A stretch of 64,000 nt of DNA from Pseudomonas atagonensis (GTDB lineage: Bacteria > Pseudomonadota > Gammaproteobacteria > Pseudomonadales > Pseudomonadaceae). The position numbers and the translations under genes are program-made. The stretch lies in contig NZ_VXCA01000049.1 of assembly GCF_011369485.1 (NCBI RefSeq), forward strand, positions 17,141-81,140. Direction: 5' to 3'. This document shows positions 26,198 through 35,230 of this stretch, in pieces (the stretch's first letter is position 1; every line of letters begins with the position of its first letter). The notes below the pieces were generated by a model, which was not told the DNA's origin, ran no database searches, and saw nothing but the letters and a program-made list of their open reading frames with translations.

Positions 26198-27025
26198 ATG
26201 AACGATGCGGTAAAGCACAGAACCCTGCCGGGGCCGTTGCGGGAAGCGCCGGTCCCGCCGCCACCGGGCAGGCCGGCCTTTAAAGCCAATACCTCACAAC
26301 CCGGTGGTTTGAACAAACAGCAAATGGTCTTGTTGGTGGCCGTGTCGGCGCTGATACATGGCAGTGCCTGGTGGTTTCTCCAGCAATCACGACCAGAACC
26401 GCTGCCAACGCCGCCACAGATCCCGGAAATGACTGTCGAGCTGACCAGCCCGACGCCACCCGCGCCGCCGACGCCGGAACCACCGCCGCCTCCACCACCG
26501 CCCGAACCCGAGCAACCAGTGGAAGACGAGGACGCGGTCAAGCCACCACCGAAACCGGTGGAAAAACCCAAGCCCATCGAGAAACCGAAACCGGTCGAGA
26601 AACCCAAACCGGTGAAAAAAGTCGAGCCGCCGAAAGCGCCGCCCGCCCCGGCACAACCGGCCGCCCCTGCCGCGCCCGCCACACCAAGCGCGCCACCGGC
26701 TCCGGCTCCGGCTCCGGCTGCGGCACCAGGCCCGGTGAAGGAATCAGCAGCAATTTCCGGCCTCGCCAGCCTCGGCAATCCGCCGCCGGAATACCCGTCG
26801 CTGGCGCTGCGGCGCAACTGGGAAGGCAGCGTGGTGTTGCGCATTCAGGTGCTGGCCAACGGTCGCGCTGGCTCGGTCACCGTGACCAAGTCCAGCGGCA
26901 AGCCGCAACTGGATGACGCGGCTGTCGCGGCGGTGAAGAACTGGAAGTTTATTCCGGCCAAGCGCGGTGACACGCCGATTGACGGCTTCGCCACCCAGAC
27001 CATCGATTTCAAATTGCCGCAATAA
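26198..27025 (+). CDS. tonB: TonB energy-transducing protein
   Basis: A 275-residue inner-membrane-anchored protein that links the proton gradient to outer-membrane receptors. It has a 40-residue cytoplasmic lead, a single membrane helix (about 42-61) carrying the SxxxH motif (Ser50-His54) needed for ExbB/ExbD coupling, and a Pro/Lys/Glu-rich periplasmic spacer (about 65-180, with KPVEKPKPIEKPKP repeats). The C-terminal TonB domain (about 195-275) has PPEYPSLALRRNWEG. The ATG at 26198 has GAGGGA upstream and fits better than 26102, which would overlap the RNA terminator. exbB and exbD follow as an operon. Confidence 0.93.
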   Translation: MNDAVKHRTLPGPLREAPVPPPPGRPAFKANTSQPGGLNKQQMVLLVAVSALIHGSAWWFLQQSRPEPLPTPPQIPEMTVELTSPTPPAPPTPEPPPPPPPPEPEQPVEDEDAVKPPPKPVEKPKPIEKPKPVEKPKPVKKVEPPKAPPAPAQPAAPAAPATPSAPPAPAPAPAAAPGPVKESAAISGLASLGNPPPEYPSLALRRNWEGSVVLRIQVLANGRAGSVTVTKSSGKPQLDDAAVAAVKNWKFIPAKRGDTPIDGFATQTIDFKLPQ

Positions 27026-27073
27026 CCAACACTCAATCAACGCACAACCGAATAACGCAAGCGAGGTGTAACC

Positions 27074-27778
27074 ATGAACGATTTGTCTTCGATGATTGTC
27101 CCCGGTGTGCTCTGGGGTCTGGTGCTGTTTTCCGTGGTCAGCTGGGCGATCCTGCTGGTCAAGTCGGCGCAATACCTGCGCCAGAAAACACAGAACAAAC
27201 AATTCACCAAAGCCTTCTGGGGCGCGCCGGATCTGCTCACCGCCGCCGAACACGCCAGCCAGTATCCAGGTTCGCTGGCGCGCATCGCCAGCAGCGGTTT
27301 CGAGGCGCTGCTGGTGGAAGACTCGCCGCGCACCACGCAACAACTGGCACACACCATCAACCGCTCGGATCGGCTGGAGCGCAACCTGCGCCAGCAGATT
27401 CAGAAGGAACGCCGCTCGCTGGAAAATGGCCAGGCGATTCTCGCCAGTATCGGCAGCACCGCGCCGTTCATTGGTCTGTTCGGCACCGTGTGGGGAATCA
27501 TGGAAGCGCTGAAAAGCATCGGCGAAACCGGTTCGGCCAGCCTTGAAGCGGTCGCTGGGCCTATCGGTCACGCGCTGATCGCCACCGGCGTGGGTATCGC
27601 CGTCGCGGTGCCGGCGGTGCTGATTTACAACTTCTTCTTGCGTCGCCTGAAACTCGCTTCGGCGGACATGGACGACTTCGCCCACGACTTCGACGCCCTC
27701 GCCTCGCGCAGCGCGTTTTCCATCAGCCGTCAGGCCATCGCCAGCAAAACCACAGCCGCCGTGCGGGAGGCCAGCTGA
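27074..27778 (+). CDS. exbB: ExbB/TolQ-family proton channel subunit
   Basis: A 234-residue three-helix membrane protein. The N-terminal helix is at about 10-32 (VLWGLVLFSVVSWAILLVK), and the conserved family block is AFIGLFGTVWGIM in GSTAPFIGLFGTVWG (about 131-146). A later helix pair includes ALIATGVGIAVAVPAVLIYN. With ExbD it forms the proton-driven motor for TonB. It starts 48 bases after tonB and its stop shares one base with the exbD start, so translation is coupled. Confidence 0.95.
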   Translation: MNDLSSMIVPGVLWGLVLFSVVSWAILLVKSAQYLRQKTQNKQFTKAFWGAPDLLTAAEHASQYPGSLARIASSGFEALLVEDSPRTTQQLAHTINRSDRLERNLRQQIQKERRSLENGQAILASIGSTAPFIGLFGTVWGIMEALKSIGETGSASLEAVAGPIGHALIATGVGIAVAVPAVLIYNFFLRRLKLASADMDDFAHDFDALASRSAFSISRQAIASKTTAAVREAS

Positions 27779-28179
27779 TGTCTTTTTCCACTCAGGACAG
27801 CGATGAAGTGCTCAGCGAAATGAACGTCACGCCGCTGGTCGACGTGATGCTCGTGCTGCTGGTGGTGTTCATCGTCACCGCGCCGCTGATGACCAACGCG
27901 ATCAAAGTGAACCTGCCGAAAACCGACGCAGTCGCCCCCGCCGAGAAAAAGGATCCGGTGGTGGTCAGCGTCGATCAGGACGGCAAGTTCTATCTGGCCA
28001 AAACCGAACTGGCCCCGGAATCGCTGGAGGCCAGCCTCAAGGAGGTCAAGGCCAAGGACGCCGAAGTGCGCGTGCAGTTGCAGGCCGATTCCTCGGTGAA
28101 TTACGGCCAGGTGGCCAAGGCCATGGCGTCTATCGAGCGCTCGGGTATCAGCAAGATTTCGGTGATGACCACCCACTGA
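27778..28179 (+). CDS. exbD: ExbD proton channel subunit
   Basis: A 133-residue protein with one N-terminal membrane helix. It carries the essential acidic residue Asp22 in NVTPLVDVMLVLLVVF, followed by a periplasmic domain with VSVDQDGKFYL. It is the ExbB partner that powers TonB. It overlaps exbB by one base (TGATG). Confidence 0.95.
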   Translation: MSFSTQDSDEVLSEMNVTPLVDVMLVLLVVFIVTAPLMTNAIKVNLPKTDAVAPAEKKDPVVVSVDQDGKFYLAKTELAPESLEASLKEVKAKDAEVRVQLQADSSVNYGQVAKAMASIERSGISKISVMTTH

Positions 28180-28181
28180 GT

Positions 28182-28218
28182 GCGGTGTCGGGCAGGCCTT
28201 AAACACGCCCGACACCGC
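28182..28218 (+). promoter_or_regulatory. Strong hairpin between exbD and the receptor gene
   Basis: A 12-base-pair perfect stem GCGGTGTCGGGC / GCCCGACACCGC with a 13-base loop begins 3 bases after the exbD stop. No T-run follows, so it is more likely an mRNA processing or stability element, or a Rho-assisted pause, than a simple terminator. It would separate tonB-exbBD expression from the downstream receptor. Confidence 0.6.
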
Positions 28219-28383
28219 TGATCGAATCCCGTCGCAACCTGCCGACCGAAAAACGTCGCGCGTCTTCGGAGGGGATCGGCTTGCTTGAAGAAAGTGGTTT
28301 TCCGCACGCGGTATCACCGGTGGCGGAGCAATGAGGGCTCACAAGGCCATTTCGATAAACGTCTAATAAAGTCGGAAACAACC

Positions 28384-31095
28384 ATGCTGATGAACACTCC
28401 ACGCTTCACGCTCAAACCTTTGGTGGCAACCATTTCTCGCCACCGTTTTGTTCCGTTGTATCTGGTGGCCATGGGGATGGGCGCCGGGACCGTGCAAGCG
28501 GCCGAGGACGACAACGCTGCCGCTCCGGCCGCTGCGGCGGTGGTTGCGCCCACCACGCAACTGCAACGGGTGGAAGTGACGGGTTCGGCGATTCGCCGGG
28601 TCGATGCCGAGACGGCCGTGCCGATCACCATTCTCAAGGCCGATGAGCTGCGTAAACAGGGCGTGACCACCACCGCCGAACTGGTGCAGCGCATCACCGG
28701 CAGCCAGTCGATCAACAACAGCGCCGGCTCGGTCGGTGCCGCCACCGGCGGTGCATCGTTCGCCGACATGCGCGGCATCGGCGCGAACAAGACGCTGGTA
28801 CTGCTCAACGGCCGACGCCTGGCCAACAACGCCTTGTCCGGCACCAACTCGGCCGGCGGCGCGGTGGATCTGAACATGATCCCGTTCGCTGCCATCGAGC
28901 GCGTGGAAGTGCTGCGTGACGGCGCCTCGGCCCTGTACGGCACCGACGCCATCGGCGGCGTGATCAACTTCATCACCAAGAAATCCATGACCGACGGCCA
29001 ACTCACCCTCGGCGGCGAAACCCCGACCCACAGCGGCGGCGGTGCGACCAAAGACATGAGTGCCAGTTGGGGCTACGGCGATCTGGAAGAAGACCGCTTC
29101 AACGTACTCGGCGTGTTCAACTACAACAAGCAGCAAAATCTCGACGCCAACGACCGCTCGTTCGCCACCGACTACGCCCCCGGACGCGGTCTCGACCAGA
29201 CCTCCGGCACCGCGTTCCCCGGCAACTACAGCCAGAACGGCAACGCCACCAACCCGCTGGCCAACAGCAACTGCAACGGCCCCAATCTGATCGCCCGCGA
29301 TGGCCTGTGCCGCTTCAGCACCCGTGAATTCATCGACCTGGTGCCACAAACCGAGAAGACCTCGTTCTTCGGCAAGACCTCCGGCAAACTCAGCGACGAC
29401 CACAACGTCAATCTCGAATACTTCTGGTCGCGCAACAACAACGCCACCGCCGTCGGCCCGGCGCCGTTGACCGGTCTGAGCCTCGACTCGTCATCGCCCT
29501 ACTACCCTGGCAACGGCATCACCCCGGCACCGACGGACTTCGCTCTCGACCCGACGCAACCGATCGATGTGAACTGGCGTGAAACCGCCGCCGGCCCGCG
29601 TGAATCGAAAGACCAGAACACCAGCCAGCGCTTTTTGCTGAGTTTCGATGGTCTGGTCGGCGGCTGGGACTACAACGTCGGCGCCTCGTATAACCAGAAC
29701 AAAATCGTCTCCAGCGTTACCAGTGGTTATGTCAGCGATCAGGCGATGATCAACGGTCTGGCCAGCGGTTTGCTCAATCCGTTCGGCCCGCAGTCTGCTG
29801 CCGGCCAGCAGTACATCGACAATGCCGCGTACCACGGCGCCTACTCCACCGCTGTCGGCCGCGTGGCCGGTTTTGACGGGCGGATCAGCCGTGAAATCGG
29901 CGACTGGTTCGGGGCCGGCCCGTCCGGCCTGGCGTTGGGTGGCGAGTACCGCAAAGAGAAATTCCATCAGGACTTCGAACAGTTTGCCGGCGATATCCAG
30001 AGCCTCGGCATCGACCCGGCGGGCAGCGTCGAGGGTGATCGCAGCGTGAAAGCCGCGTACGCCGAAATCAACGTGCCGGTGCTCGACAGCCTCGAACTGT
30101 CGGCCGCCGTGCGCCACGACAAATACAGCGACTTCGGCAGCACCACCAACCCGAAATACTCGTTCCGGTATCAGCCACTCAAAGAGCTGGTGGTGCGTGG
30201 CGCGTACAGCGAAGGTTTCCGCGCGCCGTCGTTGTATGAGTTGTATTCGCCGCGCAGCATCACTTACACCCAGGGCTACTACAACGACCCAGTGCTGTGT
30301 ACCGGCGGCGTGGTGCAACCGGGCGGCAATGGCGGGCGCGATTGCGGTCAGCAGTTCCTCAACCAGATTGGCGGCAACGAAGACCTGGCCCCGGAGAAAG
30401 CGCGCAACGTGACCCTGGGCTTCGTTTATCAACCGATCAGCAACTTGTCGGTCGGTCTGGATTTCTGGTGGATTCACATCTCCAACCAGATCCAGCCGTT
30501 CCCGGAATCCACCGTGTTTGATCAGGCTGGCAGCTACCCGGATCGCTTCGTGCGCAACGCCGATGGCACGCTCAATTACATCGTCACCGGGAATGCCAAC
30601 CTCGGCATCGTCGAAACCAACGGTGTCGACGTCTCGCTCGACTATCGCTTTCCGAACACCCCGTACGGCCAGTTCGGTCTGGGGCTGCAAGGCACGTACG
30701 TCGACGAGTACGACTTCCAGAGCACCATCAAAGGCCCGTTCACCGACAAGGTCGGCGACTTCAAGGGTGACGGCGTGATCGCCCGCTGGAAACACAACCT
30801 CACCGGCAGCTGGACCTTCGGCGCGGCACGGGCGGCGCTGACCAACCGCTTCACCACCGGTTACAACGACTACGACCGCGACACCCACGCACGCGTGGCG
30901 TCGTATTCGGTGTGGGATCTGTCGGCCGGTTACACCTTCAACAAGGTGCTGGATGTCGATGCCGGGATGAAGAACGTGTTTGACCGCAACCCGCCGTTCT
31001 CCAACCAGGCTTACAACTTCCAGAGCGGCTATGACCCACGCTACACCGACCCGCTGGGCCGTACGTTGTTTGCGCGCATGACGTATCACTTCTAA
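28384..31095 (+). CDS. TonB-dependent outer-membrane receptor
   Basis: A receptor of about 903 residues. It has a long signal peptide (ending near GTVQAAEDDN), a TonB-box-like region LQRVEVTGSAIRRV, and a plug domain with MRGIGANKTLVLLNGRRL and IERVEVLRDGASALYGTDAIGG. A 22-strand barrel follows, with LKELVVRGAYSEGFRAPSLYEL and a final phenylalanine (MTYHF). There is no N-terminal STN signalling domain. It lies between exbBD and the Yej peptide transporter, so the inferred cargo is a peptide or peptide conjugate rather than a plain siderophore. The start at 28384 avoids a hydrophilic 33-residue lead. No convincing Fur box was seen upstream. Confidence 0.92.
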   Translation: MLMNTPRFTLKPLVATISRHRFVPLYLVAMGMGAGTVQAAEDDNAAAPAAAAVVAPTTQLQRVEVTGSAIRRVDAETAVPITILKADELRKQGVTTTAELVQRITGSQSINNSAGSVGAATGGASFADMRGIGANKTLVLLNGRRLANNALSGTNSAGGAVDLNMIPFAAIERVEVLRDGASALYGTDAIGGVINFITKKSMTDGQLTLGGETPTHSGGGATKDMSASWGYGDLEEDRFNVLGVFNYNKQQNLDANDRSFATDYAPGRGLDQTSGTAFPGNYSQNGNATNPLANSNCNGPNLIARDGLCRFSTREFIDLVPQTEKTSFFGKTSGKLSDDHNVNLEYFWSRNNNATAVGPAPLTGLSLDSSSPYYPGNGITPAPTDFALDPTQPIDVNWRETAAGPRESKDQNTSQRFLLSFDGLVGGWDYNVGASYNQNKIVSSVTSGYVSDQAMINGLASGLLNPFGPQSAAGQQYIDNAAYHGAYSTAVGRVAGFDGRISREIGDWFGAGPSGLALGGEYRKEKFHQDFEQFAGDIQSLGIDPAGSVEGDRSVKAAYAEINVPVLDSLELSAAVRHDKYSDFGSTTNPKYSFRYQPLKELVVRGAYSEGFRAPSLYELYSPRSITYTQGYYNDPVLCTGGVVQPGGNGGRDCGQQFLNQIGGNEDLAPEKARNVTLGFVYQPISNLSVGLDFWWIHISNQIQPFPESTVFDQAGSYPDRFVRNADGTLNYIVTGNANLGIVETNGVDVSLDYRFPNTPYGQFGLGLQGTYVDEYDFQSTIKGPFTDKVGDFKGDGVIARWKHNLTGSWTFGAARAALTNRFTTGYNDYDRDTHARVASYSVWDLSAGYTFNKVLDVDAGMKNVFDRNPPFSNQAYNFQSGYDPRYTDPLGRTLFARMTYHF

Positions 31096-31134
31096 CCCAC
31101 AACACCAGATGTCTCCCCTGTGGGGATGCTCCAC

Positions 31135-31224
31135 CTGTGGGAGGGGCTTGCTCCCGAAGACGGCTTATCAGTGAAGGATGTGTTGACTGACACACCGCCT
31201 TCGGGAGCAAGCCCCCTCCCACAG
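31135..31224. repeat. REPIN (class GTGGGAGGGGCTTGCTCCCGAA)
   Basis: Inverted arms CTGTGGGAGGGGCTTGCTCC and GGAGCAAGCCCCCTCCCACA lie between the receptor and yejA. This differs from the CTCGCGAA class by CTCCCGAA in the arm tips. The same class occurs at 37582-37670. Confidence 0.9.
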
Positions 31225-31262
31225 TTTGATCTGTGTTGTTTCAGGGACTGAGGATTGATCTC

Positions 31263-33128
31263 ATGAGTTTTTTGCGCAACATGGCTGCGCTGCTGTTCGG
31301 CGGTGCGTTGCTCTGTAACGTCGTAACGGCACTGGCCGACGGCAGCTACGCGATGACGGTGTACGGCGAGGCGCCGAAGTATCCGGCGAACTTCAAGCAT
31401 TTCGATTTTGTCGATCCTGACGCGCCCAAGGGCGGTTCGCTCAGCCGCGCGTCGATGGAAATCGGCCAGTACAACTACATCGCGCCGTATGCCGATCAGG
31501 GCATTTCCGTGGTGCAGATCAACGACTGGGTGTACGCGCCCCTGGCGTTTCGCTCGCTCGACGAGCCCTACACCGTCTACGGGCTGGTCGCGCAACAGAT
31601 GGAACGCGATCCTCAAGGCCTGTGGGTGCGTTTCACCCTGAACCTCAAGGCTCGTTTCGCCGATGGCACGCCGATCACCGCCGAAGATGTGCGCTACACC
31701 TTCAACCTGCTGATGACCAAAGGCAGCCTGAGCTATCGCCAGCAATACGCTGATGTGCAGGACGTGCTGATCGAAGGCCCTCGGCAGGTGCGCTTCACCT
31801 TCAAGAACAACCTCAACCGCACCCTAGCGCTGGATCTGGCGACGATGCGTATCGTCCCCGAGCACTGGTGGAAAACCCGCGACTTCGCCAATGGTGGTGG
31901 TTTTGAGCCACCGCTGGGCAGCGGCCCGTATCGGGTGAGCAAGGTCGACGCCGGACGCAGCATCAGTTTCGAACGGGACGCGAATTGGTGGGGCAAAGAC
32001 CTGCCGGTCAGTCGCGGCATGTACAACTTCGATACCCTCACGGTGAATTTCTACGGCGACACCGACGTCGCCCGCCAGCTGTTGCAGGCCGGTGCGTTTG
32101 ACTACAACCGCGAGTTTTCTTCCTCCGGTTACGTGGTCGGTTACGACAGCCCGGCGCTGCGTGACGGGCGTTTGCAGCAGTCGATCCTGGCCCCGGAAAA
32201 ACCCACCGCCGCTCAAGGCTTCGTGTTCAACCTGCAGAACCCGATCTTTCAGGATCGCCGTGTGCGTCAGGCCATCAGCCTGTTGTGGGATTTCGAGTGG
32301 ACCAACAAGCAGATGATGCGCGGCTTCTACGTGCGCCAGAACAGCTTCTGGCCGAAGAGTGAAATGGCCGCCACCGCGCTCCCGGACGCCGAAGAGCTGA
32401 AGATCCTCGAACCGTTGCGCGGGCAGATCCCCGACGAAGTATTCACCACGGTGTATGAGGCGCCGAAAACCGATGGCAGCGGCTACATCCGCGACAAGCA
32501 ATTGCAAGCCTTGAAGCTGCTCGCCGAGGCGGGCTGGACAGCGAAAAACAATCGTCTGGTCAACGCTGCCGGCGAGCCGCTGGAATTCACCTTCCTCGAC
32601 GGTCAGGGCGGTTTCGACCGCATGCTGCTGCCGTTCAAGCGCACCCTCGCGCAGATCGGCATCACCCTCAATCTACGGCGCATCGATTCGGCGCAATACG
32701 TCAACCGGCTGAATGCCCGGGACTACGACATGATCGTCACCAGTTTCCCGCGCAGTGGCGATCCGATCGTCTCGCCGGGGCGTGAGCTGTACAGCCTCTA
32801 CGCCTCGCAAAGCGCCACGCAAGTCGGCAGTTCCAACTCGATGGTGCTGGCCAATCCGGCGGTCGATCAACTGATCGACGGGTTGGTGCAGGCCAACACC
32901 CGCGAAGCCATGGTGCATTACGCCCGCGCCCTCGACCGGGTGCTGCAATGGGGTTACTACATGATTCCCAACTACTACTCCAAAGGCACGCCGACGGTGT
33001 ATCAGAACCGCTTCGGCATGCCGCCCGTGCAACCGGCGTACGACGAAGGCCTCAACACCTGGTGGGAGATCTCGGCGAAGCCATTGACCACGCAACAGAT
33101 GCACAGCCAACTCGCGGGGGGCCAGTGA
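31263..33128 (+). CDS. yejA: Periplasmic peptide-binding protein (YejA-like)
   Basis: A 621-residue family 5 extracellular solute-binding protein with a signal peptide (MSFLRNMAALLFGGALLCNV, cleavage near TALADG). Family landmarks are the YGEAPKYPANFKHFDFVDPD opening typical of YejA/microcin-C-type proteins, the RFTLNLKARFADGTPITA region, and the late YFMIPNYYS-like segment (YYMIPNYYSKG). It captures peptides, including peptide-nucleotide antibiotics in relatives, for the YejBEF importer. The ATG at 31263 has GAGGA upstream. It starts a four-gene operon. Confidence 0.9.
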   Translation: MSFLRNMAALLFGGALLCNVVTALADGSYAMTVYGEAPKYPANFKHFDFVDPDAPKGGSLSRASMEIGQYNYIAPYADQGISVVQINDWVYAPLAFRSLDEPYTVYGLVAQQMERDPQGLWVRFTLNLKARFADGTPITAEDVRYTFNLLMTKGSLSYRQQYADVQDVLIEGPRQVRFTFKNNLNRTLALDLATMRIVPEHWWKTRDFANGGGFEPPLGSGPYRVSKVDAGRSISFERDANWWGKDLPVSRGMYNFDTLTVNFYGDTDVARQLLQAGAFDYNREFSSSGYVVGYDSPALRDGRLQQSILAPEKPTAAQGFVFNLQNPIFQDRRVRQAISLLWDFEWTNKQMMRGFYVRQNSFWPKSEMAATALPDAEELKILEPLRGQIPDEVFTTVYEAPKTDGSGYIRDKQLQALKLLAEAGWTAKNNRLVNAAGEPLEFTFLDGQGGFDRMLLPFKRTLAQIGITLNLRRIDSAQYVNRLNARDYDMIVTSFPRSGDPIVSPGRELYSLYASQSATQVGSSNSMVLANPAVDQLIDGLVQANTREAMVHYARALDRVLQWGYYMIPNYYSKGTPTVYQNRFGMPPVQPAYDEGLNTWWEISAKPLTTQQMHSQLAGGQ

Positions 33129-33129
33129 C

Positions 33130-34194
33130 ATGTTGCGCTACCTGAGTCGACGCCTGTTGCTGATCATCCCCACGCTGCTGTGCATTCTGGTGGTCAATTT
33201 CCTCATTGTGCAGGCCGCGCCGGGTGGCCCGGTGGAGCAAGCCATCGCCCGCCTGCAAGGCTTCGGCGGACACAGCATGGGTGGCGGTGGCGAGGTGGCC
33301 GCGATTGGCGGCGCCGGGCGCAGCAGCCGCGGGCTGGATCCGGCGCTGATCGAGGAGATCAAGCACCACTACGGCTTCGACAAACCCATGCATGAACGCC
33401 TGTGGCTGATGCTGAAAAACTACGCGCAACTGGATCTGGGCAGCAGTTTCTTTCGTGGCGCCAAGGTCACCGATCTGATCGCGCAGAAGCTGCCGGTATC
33501 GTTGTCGCTGGGTCTGTGGGCGACGCTGATTACCTACCTGATTTCGATCCCGCTGGGCATTCGCAAAGCGATCAAGAACGGTAGCGCGTTCGATATCTGG
33601 AGCAGCACGGCGATCATCATCGGTTATGCGATGCCGGCGTTTCTATTCGCGATCCTGCTGATCGTGGTGTTCGCCGGTGGCAGCTACGTCAACTGGTTTC
33701 CGGTGCAGGGGCTGGTCTCGGACAACTTCGACAGCCTCAGCACGCTGGGCAAGGTCGGCGACTACCTCTGGCATCTGGTGTTGCCAGTGGCGGCACTGGT
33801 GATTGGTGGTTTCGCCACATTGACGATCCTCACCAAAAACAGCTTTCTCAACGAGATCAGCCGCCAATACGTGATCACCGCGCGGGCCAAGGGACTGACC
33901 GAAAGGCGTGTGCTCTACGGCCATGTGTTTCGCAACGCCATGCTGCTAGTGGTCGCGGGTGTGCCGTCGGCGCTGATCGAGGTGTTTTTCGCCGGCTCGC
34001 TGTTGATCGAAACCATCTTCAACCTCGATGGTCTCGGGCGCATGAGTTACGAAGCGGCGGTGTCGCGGGACTATCCGGTGGTGTTCGGCGCGCTGTTTCT
34101 GTTCACCCTGTTCGGCCTGCTTATCAAGTTGATCGGCGACCTCTGCTACACCCTGCTCGACCCGCGCATCGACTTCTCGGCGAGGACTGCCTGA
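33130..34194 (+). CDS. yejB: Peptide ABC transporter permease (YejB-like)
   Basis: A 354-residue membrane permease of the DppB/OppB class with six helices. It shows a characteristic periplasmic insertion after helix 1 (with the Gly-rich HSMGGGGEVAAIGGAG) that marks the YejB branch, and the EAA-loop region ARAKGLTERRVLYGHVFRNAM that contacts the ATPase. It starts one base after the yejA stop and shares one base with the start of the next gene. Confidence 0.93.
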   Translation: MLRYLSRRLLLIIPTLLCILVVNFLIVQAAPGGPVEQAIARLQGFGGHSMGGGGEVAAIGGAGRSSRGLDPALIEEIKHHYGFDKPMHERLWLMLKNYAQLDLGSSFFRGAKVTDLIAQKLPVSLSLGLWATLITYLISIPLGIRKAIKNGSAFDIWSSTAIIIGYAMPAFLFAILLIVVFAGGSYVNWFPVQGLVSDNFDSLSTLGKVGDYLWHLVLPVAALVIGGFATLTILTKNSFLNEISRQYVITARAKGLTERRVLYGHVFRNAMLLVVAGVPSALIEVFFAGSLLIETIFNLDGLGRMSYEAAVSRDYPVVFGALFLFTLFGLLIKLIGDLCYTLLDPRIDFSARTA

Positions 34195-35216
34195 TGTTCA
34201 CACTCTCCCCTCTTGGTCAGCGGCGTGTGGCGCAGTTCAAAGCCAATCGACGTGGTCGCTGGTCGTTGTGGCTGTTTATCGGCCTGTGCCTGATCTGCCT
34301 CGGCGGTGAATTGATCGCCAACGACAAGCCGCTGGTGATCCGTTATCACGACGCGTTTTACTTTCCGATTCTCAGCGATTACCTGGAAACCGATTTCGGC
34401 GGCGAGCTGCCCTTTCAACCGGACTACGCCAGCAGCTACGTGCACACACTGATCGAAGATCAGGGCGGCTGGATGCTGTTTCCGCCGATCCCGTTCAGCT
34501 ACGACACGGTCAATTACGACCTTACCGAACCGGCGCCGAGTCCGCCCTCGACGAGCAACTGGCTGGGCACCGACGATCAGGCGCGCGATGTGTTGGCACG
34601 GGTGATTTTCGGCACACGGATTTCAATTCTGTTTGCCTTGATCCTGACCGGTATCAGCGCCCTGATCGGCATTGTCGCCGGCGCGTTGCAGGGCTACTAC
34701 GGCGGCTGGGTCGACTTGCTCGGGCAGCGCGTTCTGGAGATCTGGTCAGGCTTGCCAGTGCTGTACCTGCTGATCATTTTGTCCGGCTTCGTCTCACCGA
34801 GCTTCTGGTGGTTGCTGGGGATCATGGCGCTGTTCTCATGGCTGGCGCTGGTCGATGTGGTGCGCGCCGAGTTCCTCCGTGGGCGCAATCTGGAATACGT
34901 CAAAGCCGCACGGGCACTGGGCCTGACCGACAGCGAACTGATGCGCCGGCACATTCTGCCCAACGCGATGACCTCCACCCTCACCTACCTGCCGTTCATT
35001 TTGACTGGCGCCATCGCCACCCTCACTGCACTGGACTTTCTCGGCTTCGGCATGCCGGCCGGCACCGCGTCGCTGGGCGAGTTGATCGGTCAGGCCAAGC
35101 GCAATCTGCAGGCACCGTGGCTAGGGCTGACGGCGTTTTTCGCCCTGGCGCTGATTTTGTCTTTGTTGGTTTTTATTGGTGAGGCATGCCGCGATGCGTT
35201 CGATCCACGATCTTGA
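34194..35216 (+). CDS. yejE: Peptide ABC transporter permease (YejE-like)
   Basis: A 340-residue DppC/OppC-class permease. It has an N-terminal helix (about 22-41), a long periplasmic loop typical of YejE (with PFSYDTVNYDL), five further helices, and the EAA loop KAARALGLTDSELMRRHILP. Its start overlaps the yejB stop by one base (TGATG), so subunit ratios are probably coupled. Confidence 0.93.
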   Translation: MFTLSPLGQRRVAQFKANRRGRWSLWLFIGLCLICLGGELIANDKPLVIRYHDAFYFPILSDYLETDFGGELPFQPDYASSYVHTLIEDQGGWMLFPPIPFSYDTVNYDLTEPAPSPPSTSNWLGTDDQARDVLARVIFGTRISILFALILTGISALIGIVAGALQGYYGGWVDLLGQRVLEIWSGLPVLYLLIILSGFVSPSFWWLLGIMALFSWLALVDVVRAEFLRGRNLEYVKAARALGLTDSELMRRHILPNAMTSTLTYLPFILTGAIATLTALDFLGFGMPAGTASLGELIGQAKRNLQAPWLGLTAFFALALILSLLVFIGEACRDAFDPRS

Positions 35217-35230
35217 TCCCCGGAGCTGAC

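Noticed and set aside
29491..31134. 547-codon frame opposite the TonB-dependent receptor (and similar at 40856-42844 and 22157-23485)
   Set aside because: Opposite-strand shadows of receptor and polB coding sequence with no family features.
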